A stretch of DNA of 64,000 nucleotides, from NCBI GenBank assembly GCA_902538255.1, contig CACBEJ010000003.1, positions 1-64,000 of the forward strand, in the 5' to 3' direction. Positions within the stretch are counted from its first letter, which is position 1, and the number at the start of each line of letters is the position of its first letter. The notes beneath the pieces were generated by a model. That model did not search any database, was not told the DNA's origin, and worked only from the letters and a program-made list of their open reading frames with translations. Below are positions 37,268 through 47,750 of the stretch, piece by piece. The position numbers and the translations under genes are program-made. Origin of the DNA: an uncultured Pelagibacteraceae bacterium. Lineage in GTDB: Bacteria > Pseudomonadota > Alphaproteobacteria > Pelagibacterales > Pelagibacteraceae.

Positions 37268-38958
37268 TGACAAATAATAAATTAAAATTGACTATAGAAG
37301 ACTACAAAAGTGATTTTATTTTTAAGAAAAAAGAGAATGGATTAAATATTCAATTTAATCGTGTAGCTTTTATTTTCTTTGTTTTTTTAATAATATATTT
37401 AATTTACACAATACACCTAGTTCACTTAGGTTCACGAAAGAGTAAATTAGATAAAACAAATAATCTTCCTGCATCTAAAACTCAGCTTTATCGAGCAGAT
37501 ATCATTGATATTAATGGAAATTACTTAGCTAAGACAGTTAAATCGATTGATATTGGTTTAAAAACTTCAGATATAATCAATGAAAAAAAATTACTTCTAA
37601 GTTTAAATATTATTTTTCCTAATAAAAATTTTAATGAAATTAAAAAAAAAATAAAAACTAAGAAATTTTTTTATTTAGAGAAGAAAATTTCAGAGGAAAA
37701 TTATGAAAAAATAATGAAATTAGGGGACAAATCTTTAGTTCCAGAGGAAAGAATTTTAAGAATTTATCCACAAAAAAATCTTTTTAGTCATGTTTTAGGT
37801 CAGATAGACGATGATAATAATGGTATTTCTGGATTAGAAAAATCGTTAAATGATGAACTTAGAAAATCAAAAGAGTCAATTAAACTTACCTTAGATAAAG
37901 ATATTCAGTTTTTAATAAGAAATGAATTAATTAAATATCAGGAAATTTTTAAAAGCAAAGGTAGTGCAGCAATCTTAATGGATGTTAATAATGGCAATAT
38001 TTTATCATTAGTTTCTTTGCCAGATTTTAATCCAAATGAAAGACAAAATATTATAGATGTAAATTATATTAATAGAGTAACTAAAGGAACTTATGAACTT
38101 GGGTCTGTATTTAAAGCATTTACTTTTGCTAGTGCCTTAAATGAAAAGGTAATTAAACCAGAGACTGAATTTTTAGATTTACCCAAATCAATTAAATGTG
38201 ACAAATATAGAATAGGTGAGTACGATAATGAAATACCATCAGATTTAACTGCAGAGCAAATTTTAGTTAGATCTGGAAACATAGGATCAGTAAAAATTGC
38301 TCAAAAGGTTGGCTCAGAAAAGTTTAAATTATTTTTAGAAAAAGTTGGCGTGTTAAGTGATATTGATTTTGATATTGAAGAAGTTGCTCCTCAAAAAAAT
38401 TATGATTTTGGAAAATGCAGACTGGCTACAGCTTCTTTTGGGCATGGAATAGCAACTACAATTCTTCAATTAGCAAAAGGTTATTCTGTTTTGTCAAATG
38501 GTGGGTATGAAATTAAGCCAACATTAATTTATAAAGAAAATAATTTTAATAAAAAAAATAAAAGAATATTAAACAGGGGTATTTCAGAACAAGTTGTTAC
38601 TGCTTTAAGAAAAATTGTAAATACTGAGGAAGGGACAGCTAAATTTGCAGATGTTCAAAATTATGAAATTGGTGGAAAAACAGGAACTGCTGATCAACCT
38701 GAGGGAGGAGCATATTCTGAGGCAAAAATAAATACTTTTGCCTCCATTTTTCCCACATCAAATCCACAATTTGTTTTTGTTGTAATGCTAGATACTCCAA
38801 AAAAATCTGAAGATTATTATTATAAATATAGACATCGAAAAGGAGGGTGGAAGGGCACACTTTATAATACTGCTGGCTGGACCTCAGTAGAGGTAGCTGG
38901 AAAAGTCATAGATAAAATTGGGCCTATTTTAGCCACAAAATATATAGAGGTTAATTAA
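37267..38958 (+). CDS. ftsI: Septal peptidoglycan transpeptidase FtsI (PBP3)
   Basis: A class B penicillin-binding protein. The 563-residue protein has one N-terminal membrane helix (about 28-50), a pedestal domain starting YRADIIDINGNYLA, and a transpeptidase domain with nucleophile Ser280 in SVFK, SGN in RSGNIGS and KTG in GGKTGTAD. It cross-links septal wall downstream of FtsW. It follows ftsL directly and precedes the murE-murF fusion by 2 bases. Confidence 0.95.
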   Translation: MTNNKLKLTIEDYKSDFIFKKKENGLNIQFNRVAFIFFVFLIIYLIYTIHLVHLGSRKSKLDKTNNLPASKTQLYRADIIDINGNYLAKTVKSIDIGLKTSDIINEKKLLLSLNIIFPNKNFNEIKKKIKTKKFFYLEKKISEENYEKIMKLGDKSLVPEERILRIYPQKNLFSHVLGQIDDDNNGISGLEKSLNDELRKSKESIKLTLDKDIQFLIRNELIKYQEIFKSKGSAAILMDVNNGNILSLVSLPDFNPNERQNIIDVNYINRVTKGTYELGSVFKAFTFASALNEKVIKPETEFLDLPKSIKCDKYRIGEYDNEIPSDLTAEQILVRSGNIGSVKIAQKVGSEKFKLFLEKVGVLSDIDFDIEEVAPQKNYDFGKCRLATASFGHGIATTILQLAKGYSVLSNGGYEIKPTLIYKENNFNKKNKRILNRGISEQVVTALRKIVNTEEGTAKFADVQNYEIGGKTGTADQPEGGAYSEAKINTFASIFPTSNPQFVFVVMLDTPKKSEDYYYKYRHRKGGWKGTLYNTAGWTSVEVAGKVIDKIGPILATKYIEVN

Positions 38959-38960
38959 TT

Positions 38961-41804
38961 ATGCTTCTAGGAAACTACTTTAATAACATAAATAAAAATT
39001 ATAAAAATTTTTCTTTTTCAGGAATTTCATTTGACACGAAGAGTATTAAAAAAAATAATATTTTTTTTGCAATCAAAGGAAATAGTACTGATGGTCATAA
39101 ATTTATACCTAAGGCAATCAAAAAAGGATCTAAAATTATTGTAACCGATAGAAAAGTAAATCCATTCCAAAATGGAATTTTGTATATTCGTACAAATAAT
39201 GTAAGAAAATTATTAGCTGAAACTGCTTTTAAAATTTATGATAAAAAACCTAAAAATTTAATTGCTGTTACTGGTACAAATGGAAAATCATCAGTTGCAG
39301 ATTTTTATTATCAAATATTAAAAATAAATAATAAAAAAGGTGCTTCAATTGGCACATTAGGCGTTAAATCAAAAAGTATGAATCTGAATTTATCTAATAC
39401 CACAATAGATCCAATCAAATTGGCCAAAATATTAAGCAAGTTAAAAAATCAAAAAATAGAAAATGTAATTATGGAAGCCTCAAGCCATGGTTTGAAGCAA
39501 AATAGATTAGATGGTTTACAGTTCAATTCAGGTATATTTACTAATCTATCCCATGATCATCTTGATTATCATAAAAATTTTAAAAACTATTTAAATGCAA
39601 AACTTTATTTATTTGAAAACCTAATCTCAAAAAGAGGAAATGTCATTACAGATCAATTAATACCTGAGTTTAAAAATATAAAAAAAATTGCAATAAATAA
39701 GAAATTAAAATTACATACACTTAATGATGAGAAAAATAATCTCGAGCTCTTATCTCATAATTTTAAAGGAGAGTGTCAATTTCTAAGAATTAAATTAAAT
39801 AGCTCAACAAGAGATATAAATTTAAATTTAATTGGAAAGATACAAATAAAAAATGTTTTGATGGCAATAATTGCAGCAAAATATAGTGGTATTAGTCTAG
39901 ATAAAATTTTAAATACAATTCCAAAATTAAAACCAGTTGAGGGAAGGTTTGAAAAAATTGGTAAAATTAAAAATCAATCAAAAGTAATTCTTGATTATTC
40001 TCATACGCCTGATGCTTTAAAAACGTGTCTTTTAAATCTTAGAGAACAATTTCCTAATAAATTAATCACAGTTCTATTTGGTTGTGGGGGAAATAGGGAT
40101 CAAAGTAAAAGATCAAAAATGGGAAAAATAGCATGTGATACTGCAGATAATATCATTCTTACAAATGATAATCCTAGGTTTGAAAATCCTCAAAAAATAA
40201 GAAGAGATATAAAAAAGGGAATTAAAAAAAAGAGAATTATTGAAATATCTAATAGAGCAATAGCAATAACACAAGCTGTTTATAATTTGAATTCAGGTGA
40301 TATCTTGTTAGTTGCCGGGAGAGGCCATGAGAAAACCCAAGATATTGGAAATAAAAAAATTTTTTTTTCAGATAGAAAGGTAATTCTAAACGCTATTAAG
40401 CATAAAAATAATAATTTATCAGATAATTTAAAATTAAATGTGGTTAAAGAGGCAGCTAAAATAAAAAAATTGTCTGCTTCCATATCTTTAAAAACAGCAA
40501 GAATTAATTCTCAAGAAGTTACTAAAAATGATATTTTTTTTGCTATTAGAGGAAAAAAAAATGACGGTAATAAATATGTTTCACAATCATTCAATAGAAA
40601 AGCATCCTTAGCTATAGTAAATAAAATTCAAAATAAATTGAATAAAAGTCGACAAATTAAAGTAAAAAATACTTTAAAATTCTTAACAGATATTTCAAAA
40701 ACTTTTAGAAAAAGTATTGATACTAATATTATAGCTATTACAGGCAGTTGTGGCAAAACCACACTTAAAGAATTGTTGGGTAAAGTATTAAGCAAAAATT
40801 CAAAAGTAAGTATTTCTCCAAAATCTTATAACAATAAATTTGGAGTTCCTTTAAGTCTTTTTAATTTAAAACAAAATGATGAATTTGGAATTTTAGAAAT
40901 TGGAATGGATAAAAAAGGTGAAATTGACTATTTGTCTAAAATTATAAAACCAGATGTTGGTGTGATAACAAATATAAGTTATGCGCATGCTAAAAATTTT
41001 AAAAATATTAAACAAATTGCTTTGGCAAAATCCGAAATTATTAACAATATAAAACCTAATGGTTATGTTGTATTAAATGCAGATGACAGCTTTTTTCAAT
41101 TACATAAAAAAATTGCCATAGAAAATAAAATTAAAGTAGTTTCTTTTGGAATTGAAAGTCAGAAATCAGACATTAAATTAATCAATATACAGCCGTTTGG
41201 AAAAAATTTTAGAATTAATATAAGATTAAATAATAAAAAAAAGTATTTTGTATTATCTAACGATTTTCGAAACAATATATACAATACACTTTCTACTTTA
41301 GCAGTTATCAGTATTTATAAAAATATATTTAAACTTAATGAAAATATTTTTCTCAATTTTAAAATTCCAGAAGGAAGAGGAGACTATTCTGTAGTAAAAA
41401 TTGATAATAAAAAAATAAATTTAATTGATCAAAGTTATAATTCAAATCCTCTATCACTAAAATCAGCAATAAAAAATTTCGATAAAATAAACTCAAAAAA
41501 ATCAAAAAAATATCTACTAATTGGTGACATGTTAGAGCTTGGTAATCATTCTAAAAAACTTCATCAATCTATTGCTCCAATAATAAATCAAACCAAGATA
41601 GATAAGTTATTTGTTAAAGGTAAAATGGCATCTATGATATTTGCAAATATTTCAAAAGCCAAAAAAGGCAAGATTTTATTAAACAATTCTCAAATTGTTG
41701 AATTTATTAGAAAAGATTTAAATAATAATGATTATTTAATGATTAAAGCCTCACTTGCGACAGGATTCAACGACATAGTAAAAGAACTGAAAGGATTGCA
41801 GTAA
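38961..41804 (+). CDS. murE-murF: MurE-MurF fusion protein
   Basis: One 947-residue frame encodes two Mur ligases. The first half is MurE: Walker A GTNGKSS (105-111), ASSHGL, and DNPR (403-406), the motif for meso-diaminopimelate, then GRGHEKTQ. After a short linker (about 470-490) the second half is MurF: TGSCGKTT (594-601), GVPLSLF and GDMLELG. The fusion would add meso-DAP and D-Ala-D-Ala in succession. The frame is open throughout, with no stop or restart, so the join is real unless the assembly is wrong. The stop overlaps the mraY start by one base. Confidence 0.95.
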   Translation: MLLGNYFNNINKNYKNFSFSGISFDTKSIKKNNIFFAIKGNSTDGHKFIPKAIKKGSKIIVTDRKVNPFQNGILYIRTNNVRKLLAETAFKIYDKKPKNLIAVTGTNGKSSVADFYYQILKINNKKGASIGTLGVKSKSMNLNLSNTTIDPIKLAKILSKLKNQKIENVIMEASSHGLKQNRLDGLQFNSGIFTNLSHDHLDYHKNFKNYLNAKLYLFENLISKRGNVITDQLIPEFKNIKKIAINKKLKLHTLNDEKNNLELLSHNFKGECQFLRIKLNSSTRDINLNLIGKIQIKNVLMAIIAAKYSGISLDKILNTIPKLKPVEGRFEKIGKIKNQSKVILDYSHTPDALKTCLLNLREQFPNKLITVLFGCGGNRDQSKRSKMGKIACDTADNIILTNDNPRFENPQKIRRDIKKGIKKKRIIEISNRAIAITQAVYNLNSGDILLVAGRGHEKTQDIGNKKIFFSDRKVILNAIKHKNNNLSDNLKLNVVKEAAKIKKLSASISLKTARINSQEVTKNDIFFAIRGKKNDGNKYVSQSFNRKASLAIVNKIQNKLNKSRQIKVKNTLKFLTDISKTFRKSIDTNIIAITGSCGKTTLKELLGKVLSKNSKVSISPKSYNNKFGVPLSLFNLKQNDEFGILEIGMDKKGEIDYLSKIIKPDVGVITNISYAHAKNFKNIKQIALAKSEIINNIKPNGYVVLNADDSFFQLHKKIAIENKIKVVSFGIESQKSDIKLINIQPFGKNFRINIRLNNKKKYFVLSNDFRNNIYNTLSTLAVISIYKNIFKLNENIFLNFKIPEGRGDYSVVKIDNKKINLIDQSYNSNPLSLKSAIKNFDKINSKKSKKYLLIGDMLELGNHSKKLHQSIAPIINQTKIDKLFVKGKMASMIFANISKAKKGKILLNNSQIVEFIRKDLNNNDYLMIKASLATGFNDIVKELKGLQ

Positions 41805-42889
41805 TGCTTTATCAATTTTTATTAAATTTTGTTGACACTTTTAGTTTTTTAAATGTTTTTAAATATTTAACTTTTAGAACAGGTTTATCTTTTTTCACCT
41901 CATTGGTTATTGTGCTGATTATTGGAGGTCCTTTTATTAAATTTTTTTCAAAACAAAAAATTTTAAATCCAATCCGGGATGATGGACCTCAAGATCATAT
42001 AGTTAAAAAAATTGGTACACCAACAATGGGAGGTTTAATAATTTTATTCGGCTTATTAATATCAGTAATATTTTGGGCAGATTTATCTAATATTAATATT
42101 TTATTTTGTGTCTATATAGCAATTACATTTGGTTTGCTGGGAGCATATGATGACTTTAAGAAGATTAAATATAGTAACTCATCAGGAATTTCTTCAAAGT
42201 TTAAAATAACCTCACAAATAATAATAGCAATTATTGGTGTAAGTTTTTTTGTCTATTTAAACGATTATCAAGATTTAAATAATTTATATTTTCCATTCTT
42301 TAAAAATTTAATTGTAAACCTTGGATGGTTTTTTATACCATTTGCAATATTTGTAATCATAGGCTCATCTAATGCTGTTAACCTTACGGATGGATTAGAT
42401 GGTCTAGCAACAGTGCCCGTAATATTAGTTGCAGCATGTTTTGCTTTTATCAGTTATGTTACTGGTAATATAGTATTTTCAAATTATTTACAGATACCCT
42501 ACATAGAAGGAACGGGAGAAGTATCAATTTTTTGTGGGGCAATTATTGGTTCTTGTTTAGGTTTCTTATGGTTTAATGCTCCACCTGCTAAAATTTTTAT
42601 GGGCGACACAGGCTCATTATCTCTTGGAGGATCTTTAGGAGCAGTAGGAATTATCACAAAGCATGAAATTGTTTTAGCTATTACTGGTGGACTTTTTGTA
42701 CTAGAGGCAGTTTCAGTAATGGTTCAGGTGATTTCGTTTAAACTTACTGGAAAAAGAATTTTTAGAATGGCGCCTATTCATCATCATTTTGAGAAAAAGG
42801 GATGGCCAGAGTCTACTGTTGTAATTAGGTTTTGGATTATCTCTATCATTCTAGCAATGATTGGTTTAGCTACCTTAAAATTAAGATAA
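41804..42889 (+). CDS. mraY: Phospho-MurNAc-pentapeptide transferase MraY
   Basis: MraY makes lipid I from UDP-MurNAc-pentapeptide and undecaprenyl phosphate. The 361-residue polytopic membrane protein has the DDFKK, NAVNLTDGLDGLA, GDTGSLSLGG and MAPIHHHFE motifs, including the catalytic Asp residues. The last two codons run into the murD start by a TAATG overlap. Confidence 0.96.
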   Translation: MLYQFLLNFVDTFSFLNVFKYLTFRTGLSFFTSLVIVLIIGGPFIKFFSKQKILNPIRDDGPQDHIVKKIGTPTMGGLIILFGLLISVIFWADLSNINILFCVYIAITFGLLGAYDDFKKIKYSNSSGISSKFKITSQIIIAIIGVSFFVYLNDYQDLNNLYFPFFKNLIVNLGWFFIPFAIFVIIGSSNAVNLTDGLDGLATVPVILVAACFAFISYVTGNIVFSNYLQIPYIEGTGEVSIFCGAIIGSCLGFLWFNAPPAKIFMGDTGSLSLGGSLGAVGIITKHEIVLAITGGLFVLEAVSVMVQVISFKLTGKRIFRMAPIHHHFEKKGWPESTVVIRFWIISIILAMIGLATLKLR

Positions 42890-44184
42890 TGAATATATTT
42901 AATAATATTTTTTTAAGAAAAAAAATATTAATTTACGGTTTAGGAAAGAGTGGTATTTCATCTTATAAGTTTTTAAAAAATAAGTCTGATGTATATTTGT
43001 TTGATGACAACCAAAAAATTAAATTAAAACTTAAAAAAAAAATAATTAAACTAGAGCAAATTCAAAAAATAAATTTTGATAGAATTATTATTAGTCCTGG
43101 AATTGATATCTCAAATTGTAAATTATCAAAATTTTTAAAGAAAAATTTTAAAAAAATTCATACCGATCTTGATGTTTTGTTTTCATTTTATAATAATGAA
43201 AGTATTACGATTACCGGAACTAACGGTAAATCTACAACTGCTAAAATTTTACATGATGCTTTAATAGATCAAAAAAGAGACTCAAGACTTATTGGAAATA
43301 TTGGTAACCCAGCATTATCAGAAAAAAATATTACGAAAAAAACAATCTTTGTAATAGAGGCTTCTTCTTATCAGCTAGATTACAGTAGCGTATTTAGATC
43401 AAAATATGGGGTAATTTTAAACATTACCGCAGACCATATTGAGAGACATAAAAGTTTAAAAAATTATGTAAATGCAAAATTTAAAATATTAAAATCTCAA
43501 ATAAGGGGATCTTTTGCATACGTAAAAAAAGAGGATGAATTAATAACTAAAAAATTAAATAAAAATAAATATAGTTCAAAAATCTATAGAGTGCAGACTT
43601 CAGGTATAGATAAAAAGTTTAGTAAAATTACTAATAAATATTTTTTATCTGACGGCAATAGAGAAAATTTATCATTTATATTTAAAATTGCTCCAAGATT
43701 AAAACTTAATTACAAAAAATTAATTAAAACCATTAATAAATTCAAAGGCCTAGATTTTAGACAACAAATTATATTTGATAAAAAAAATCTCACAATAATT
43801 AATGACTCAAAATCCACAAGCTTCGCTTCGTCAGAAAATATATTAAAAAATTTAAATGATGTATATTGGATCTTAGGAGGAATTCCAAAAAAAGGAGATA
43901 AATTTAAACTATCAAAAATAAAGTGTAAAAACATTAAAGCTTTTATTTTTGGATTACATCATAAAGAATTTATAAAGATTTTAAAAAATAGATTAAAAAT
44001 TAAATATTTTAAAAATTTAAAAGAAACTCTTAAAGTTATCTTTTCAGAAATAAATATGCAGCAATCAAAAAAAAATAATATTTTTTTCAGCCCAGCTGGA
44101 GCTTCATTTGATAGCTTTAAAAATTTTGAGGATAGAGGATATTATTTTAATCAATTAATTAAAAAGTATACCAATGCAAAGTGA
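42889..44184 (+). CDS. murD: UDP-MurNAc-L-Ala:D-Glu ligase MurD
   Basis: MurD adds D-glutamate to UDP-MurNAc-L-Ala. The 431-residue protein has YGLGKSG near the N-terminus, the ATP motif TGTNGKST, the EASSYQL strand and NITADHIERH. The open frame reaches back to 42832 inside mraY, but the ATG at 42889 (MNIFNNIFLRKK) overlaps the mraY stop in the usual way and gives a normal length. It overlaps ftsW by 11 bases. Confidence 0.94.
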   Translation: MNIFNNIFLRKKILIYGLGKSGISSYKFLKNKSDVYLFDDNQKIKLKLKKKIIKLEQIQKINFDRIIISPGIDISNCKLSKFLKKNFKKIHTDLDVLFSFYNNESITITGTNGKSTTAKILHDALIDQKRDSRLIGNIGNPALSEKNITKKTIFVIEASSYQLDYSSVFRSKYGVILNITADHIERHKSLKNYVNAKFKILKSQIRGSFAYVKKEDELITKKLNKNKYSSKIYRVQTSGIDKKFSKITNKYFLSDGNRENLSFIFKIAPRLKLNYKKLIKTINKFKGLDFRQQIIFDKKNLTIINDSKSTSFASSENILKNLNDVYWILGGIPKKGDKFKLSKIKCKNIKAFIFGLHHKEFIKILKNRLKIKYFKNLKETLKVIFSEINMQQSKKNNIFFSPAGASFDSFKNFEDRGYYFNQLIKKYTNAK

Positions 44185-45295
44185 TAGTTTTATTTACAAA
44201 TTTTATTACCAATGGTGGAAAAATATAGATAAATCTCTTTTTTTATTAATAAGTTTATTATTTATTATTGGATTATTTTTTTCTCTAGCTTCAACCTCTT
44301 TAATAGTTTCCGATAAATTAGATACAAATAGTTATTTCTTTTTTTTTAAACATTTGATTTATGTTTTAATTGGAATATCTCTTATTTTTATATTTTCTTC
44401 TTTTAATTCAGAACAATTATACAAATATTCTATTTATTTTTTTTTTATTTCTCTTATTTCTTTATTTTTAGTGCCATTCATTGGTGTTGAAGTTAAAGGC
44501 TCAAAAAGATGGATAGACTTATTTTTCTTACCACGATTTCAACCAATAGAAGTTTTAAAGCCATTTTTAATAGTAATTTTGGCAACTATTTTATGTAGTG
44601 GTAAATCAAATATATTATTTAAATATCTAATATCTACAATTTTAATATCTGCTATTTCTTTGTTTTTAATAATTCAACCTGATATTGGTCAAACCCTCTT
44701 AGTGGTATTTTCTTGGGCAGTTCTAATCTTCATATCAGGGATTAATATATATATTCTTCTGGCAATAATTGTTGCTAGCGCGTCTTTGCTTGCTTATCTT
44801 ATTATTTATGTTCCTAAGTTTGATTATATTCAAGGACGTATTTTTTCTTTTTTTAACAGAGAAATAGGCTCACATAATTTTCAATCTGATAAAGCGATAG
44901 AGTCAATTACAAGCGGAGGTTTCTTTGGAAAGGGTATAGGTGAAGGAGTTCTTAAAAACAAAGTTCCTGAAGCTCATACTGACTATATTATTTCAGTAAT
45001 TTCTGAAGAGTTTGGTGTCGTTGCCATAATGTTAATATTATTATTGTTTTTAATTTTAATTTATATGGTTTTCAAAAAAATAAGTTTTGAGACAAATGAT
45101 AAAGCTAAACTTATTTTAATTGGATCTATTAGTTTAATATTAATGCAGGCCACAATTCATATTGGAGTTAATATAAGATTATTTCCAACTACTGGAATGA
45201 CATTACCTTTTTTAAGTTATGGTGGTTCATCAATAATAAGTACATCAATATTAGCCGGTATAATTTTAAATTTAACAAAAAGGAAAATAAATTAA
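44174..45295 (+). CDS. ftsW: Septal peptidoglycan polymerase FtsW
   Basis: A SEDS glycosyltransferase with about ten membrane helices, 373 residues. Conserved parts are EVKGSKRWIDL with the following LPRFQPIEVLKP, QPDIGQTLLVV, the PEAHTDYIISVISEEFG segment and the C-terminal TGMTLPFLSYGGSS. It polymerises lipid II at the septum with FtsI. The next gene starts after 3 bases. Confidence 0.95.
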   Translation: MQSDSFIYKFYYQWWKNIDKSLFLLISLLFIIGLFFSLASTSLIVSDKLDTNSYFFFFKHLIYVLIGISLIFIFSSFNSEQLYKYSIYFFFISLISLFLVPFIGVEVKGSKRWIDLFFLPRFQPIEVLKPFLIVILATILCSGKSNILFKYLISTILISAISLFLIIQPDIGQTLLVVFSWAVLIFISGINIYILLAIIVASASLLAYLIIYVPKFDYIQGRIFSFFNREIGSHNFQSDKAIESITSGGFFGKGIGEGVLKNKVPEAHTDYIISVISEEFGVVAIMLILLLFLILIYMVFKKISFETNDKAKLILIGSISLILMQATIHIGVNIRLFPTTGMTLPFLSYGGSSIISTSILAGIILNLTKRKIN

Positions 45296-45298
45296 TAA

Positions 45299-46363
45299 AT
45301 GAAAAAAAAAGTTTTAATTTCCACAGGTGGATCTGGAGGTCATGTGATACCAGCAATTACACTTTGTAATCATTTAAAAAATACTCATGAAATCTTGATT
45401 TCTACAGATAAAAGAGGTCTTAAATATTTAGACAATAATTATAAAGCATTTGTAATCAACACTCCAAAATTAAATAATTATTTTTTACTTCCTTTTTCAT
45501 TTTTAAAAATATTTTTTCTTACTATTAAATCTTTTTTTCTTTTAAAGAAAAAAAATATTTCGATTTTAATTTCTACAGGAGGCTATATGTCATTACCACT
45601 ATGTTTGGCAGCAAAAATATTAGGAATTAATATTTTTTTAATTGAACCAAATAGAGTTCTTGGAAGAGCAAATAAATTTTTTTTAAATTTTTCAAGAAAA
45701 TTAATATGTTATTCAAAAAATTTAATTAATTTACCATCTGAAACTAATTACAAATTAACTACTATTAAACCTTTGATACGAAAAGAATATTATGAAACCG
45801 GTACGTATCAAAAACAAGATAATTTTTTTACAATTATAATCATGGGAGGTAGTCAGGGTGCAAAAATCTTTGATGAGCTTTTAAATAAATCTTTTGTCAG
45901 TGTAGCAAAACAAGTATCTATAAAAATTATTCATCAAACAAGTGAGAAAAATATAAATTTTTTAAAAGATTTTTATTTTCAAAATAATATTGAAAGTAGA
46001 GTTTTCAGTTTTGATCACAATCTTAATGAGGTTTTAAAACAAGGAGATTTATGCATAACAAGAGCAGGTGCCTCAAGTTTAGCTGAACTATCTTTTTTAA
46101 ATATCCCATTTATAGCAATACCACTTCCGTCATCAAAAGATAATCATCAGTATGAAAACGCAAAATATTATGAGGAACAGGATTGTTGTTGGATAATTAA
46201 TCAAAAAAATTTTGATGACCAAAAATTTGAGAAATTTTTATTTAAATTGACAAATAAAAGTCAGGATTACATGACAAAAAAAAATAATTTACTGAAATTA
46301 AATTATCAAAATACATGGAATAATGTTAATCAAAAAATATTAAAAATCATTAATGAAAATTAA
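45299..46363 (+). CDS. murG: UDP-GlcNAc transferase MurG
   Basis: MurG converts lipid I to lipid II at the inner face of the membrane. The 354-residue GT-B enzyme has the N-terminal glycine loop STGGSGGHVIPA, STGGYMS, MGGSQGAKIFDELL and the UDP-binding TRAGASSLAELSFLNIPFIAIPLP with DNHQYENA. It overlaps murC by 11 bases. Confidence 0.95.
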   Translation: MKKKVLISTGGSGGHVIPAITLCNHLKNTHEILISTDKRGLKYLDNNYKAFVINTPKLNNYFLLPFSFLKIFFLTIKSFFLLKKKNISILISTGGYMSLPLCLAAKILGINIFLIEPNRVLGRANKFFLNFSRKLICYSKNLINLPSETNYKLTTIKPLIRKEYYETGTYQKQDNFFTIIIMGGSQGAKIFDELLNKSFVSVAKQVSIKIIHQTSEKNINFLKDFYFQNNIESRVFSFDHNLNEVLKQGDLCITRAGASSLAELSFLNIPFIAIPLPSSKDNHQYENAKYYEEQDCCWIINQKNFDDQKFEKFLFKLTNKSQDYMTKKNNLLKLNYQNTWNNVNQKILKIINEN

Positions 46364-47750
46364 ATTAGCAAAAACAGAACTAATACATTTTGTAGGAATA
46401 GGTGGAATAGGTATGAGTGGCTTAGCACTTATAATGAAAGGTAAAGGTTTTAAAGTTCAAGGTAGCGATATTGCAAATAATAAAAATATTGAAAGATTAA
46501 GAAAAGAAAAAATAAAAGTTTTTATCGGACATAGGAAGCAAAATATAGATAAGGGAACTATCCTAGTTATATCATCAGCTATTAAAAAAAATAATCCAGA
46601 GCTTCTTGCGGCCAAAAAAAAACAATTACCTATTTATAAAAGAGGAGAAATGTTAGCCAACATTGTCTCTTTAACAAAAAATATTGTAGTTGTTGGATCA
46701 CATGGCAAAACTACAACAACATCATTGATAGCCTCTATATTTCAAGAGACAAAAATTGACCCTACAATAATCAATGGCGGAGTAATAAATTCAATTAATA
46801 ATTCTGCCAAGCTTGGTAAAAGTGATTGGTCTATATTAGAGGCAGACGAGTCCGATGGAAGTTTCGTTTTTATACCTCCAACATATTCAATTATCACGAA
46901 TATAGATCGAGAGCATATGGATTATTATGGCACTATGGATAAATTAAATATGTATTTTGAAAATTTTGTAAATAAAGTTCCTTCATTTGGAAAATCATTT
47001 ATTTGTTTAGATGATAAAAATAACAAAAATTTAATTAAAAATATTAAAAATAAAAACTTCTATACATATGGCCTGGATATTAAATCAAATTTTTGTATTA
47101 AAAATATAAAACAATTAAAAGAGCATTCTGAGTTTGATTTAAATATAAAATTACCTAATAAAAAAAATCAATTAATTAAAAAATTCAAAATTCCTTTATT
47201 AGGAACTCATAATATTAAAAATGCTGTAGCTGCAGCTGCATTATCTTTAATTGTCGGTCTACAAATTAAAAACATAAAAAATGGACTTAAAAATTTTAAA
47301 GGTGTTCAAAGAAGATTTAATAAAATCTTCAATTTTAATAATGTAGATTTTTATGATGATTATGCTCATCATCCTACAGAAATCAAAGAGGTGCTGGATG
47401 GTGTAAAATATGTTTATAAAGATTATGAAAAAGTATGTATTTTTCAACCCCATAGAATATCAAGATTAAAAGATTTAAAAAAAGAATTTACTTACGCTTT
47501 TAAAAATGCAGATAAAGTTATCTTGTTTCCAATTTATACAGCTGGAGAGAAATTAAAGCTTGGATTTAGTTATATAAATTTTGCAAAAGAAATAATTAAA
47601 AATTCAAAAGTTCAATTATTTTTAGTAGATGATAGATTTCAATTAGCAAAATTTATTAAAGCAAACATTTTTGGAAAAAAAATTGTTATAGGAATGGGTG
47701 CGGGTACAATCTCAAGCTGGATGCGAGAATTACCTAAATTGTTATCATGA
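46353..47750 (+). CDS. murC: UDP-MurNAc:L-Ala ligase MurC
   Basis: MurC adds L-alanine to UDP-MurNAc. The 465-residue protein has FVGIGGIGMSG (N-terminal), the ATP motif GSHGKTTTTS, EADESDGSF, NIDREHMDYYG and the C-terminal VDFYDDYAHHPTEI and IGMGAGTIS. It overlaps murB by 4 bases (ATGA). Confidence 0.96.
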   Translation: MKIKLAKTELIHFVGIGGIGMSGLALIMKGKGFKVQGSDIANNKNIERLRKEKIKVFIGHRKQNIDKGTILVISSAIKKNNPELLAAKKKQLPIYKRGEMLANIVSLTKNIVVVGSHGKTTTTSLIASIFQETKIDPTIINGGVINSINNSAKLGKSDWSILEADESDGSFVFIPPTYSIITNIDREHMDYYGTMDKLNMYFENFVNKVPSFGKSFICLDDKNNKNLIKNIKNKNFYTYGLDIKSNFCIKNIKQLKEHSEFDLNIKLPNKKNQLIKKFKIPLLGTHNIKNAVAAAALSLIVGLQIKNIKNGLKNFKGVQRRFNKIFNFNNVDFYDDYAHHPTEIKEVLDGVKYVYKDYEKVCIFQPHRISRLKDLKKEFTYAFKNADKVILFPIYTAGEKLKLGFSYINFAKEIIKNSKVQLFLVDDRFQLAKFIKANIFGKKIVIGMGAGTISSWMRELPKLLS

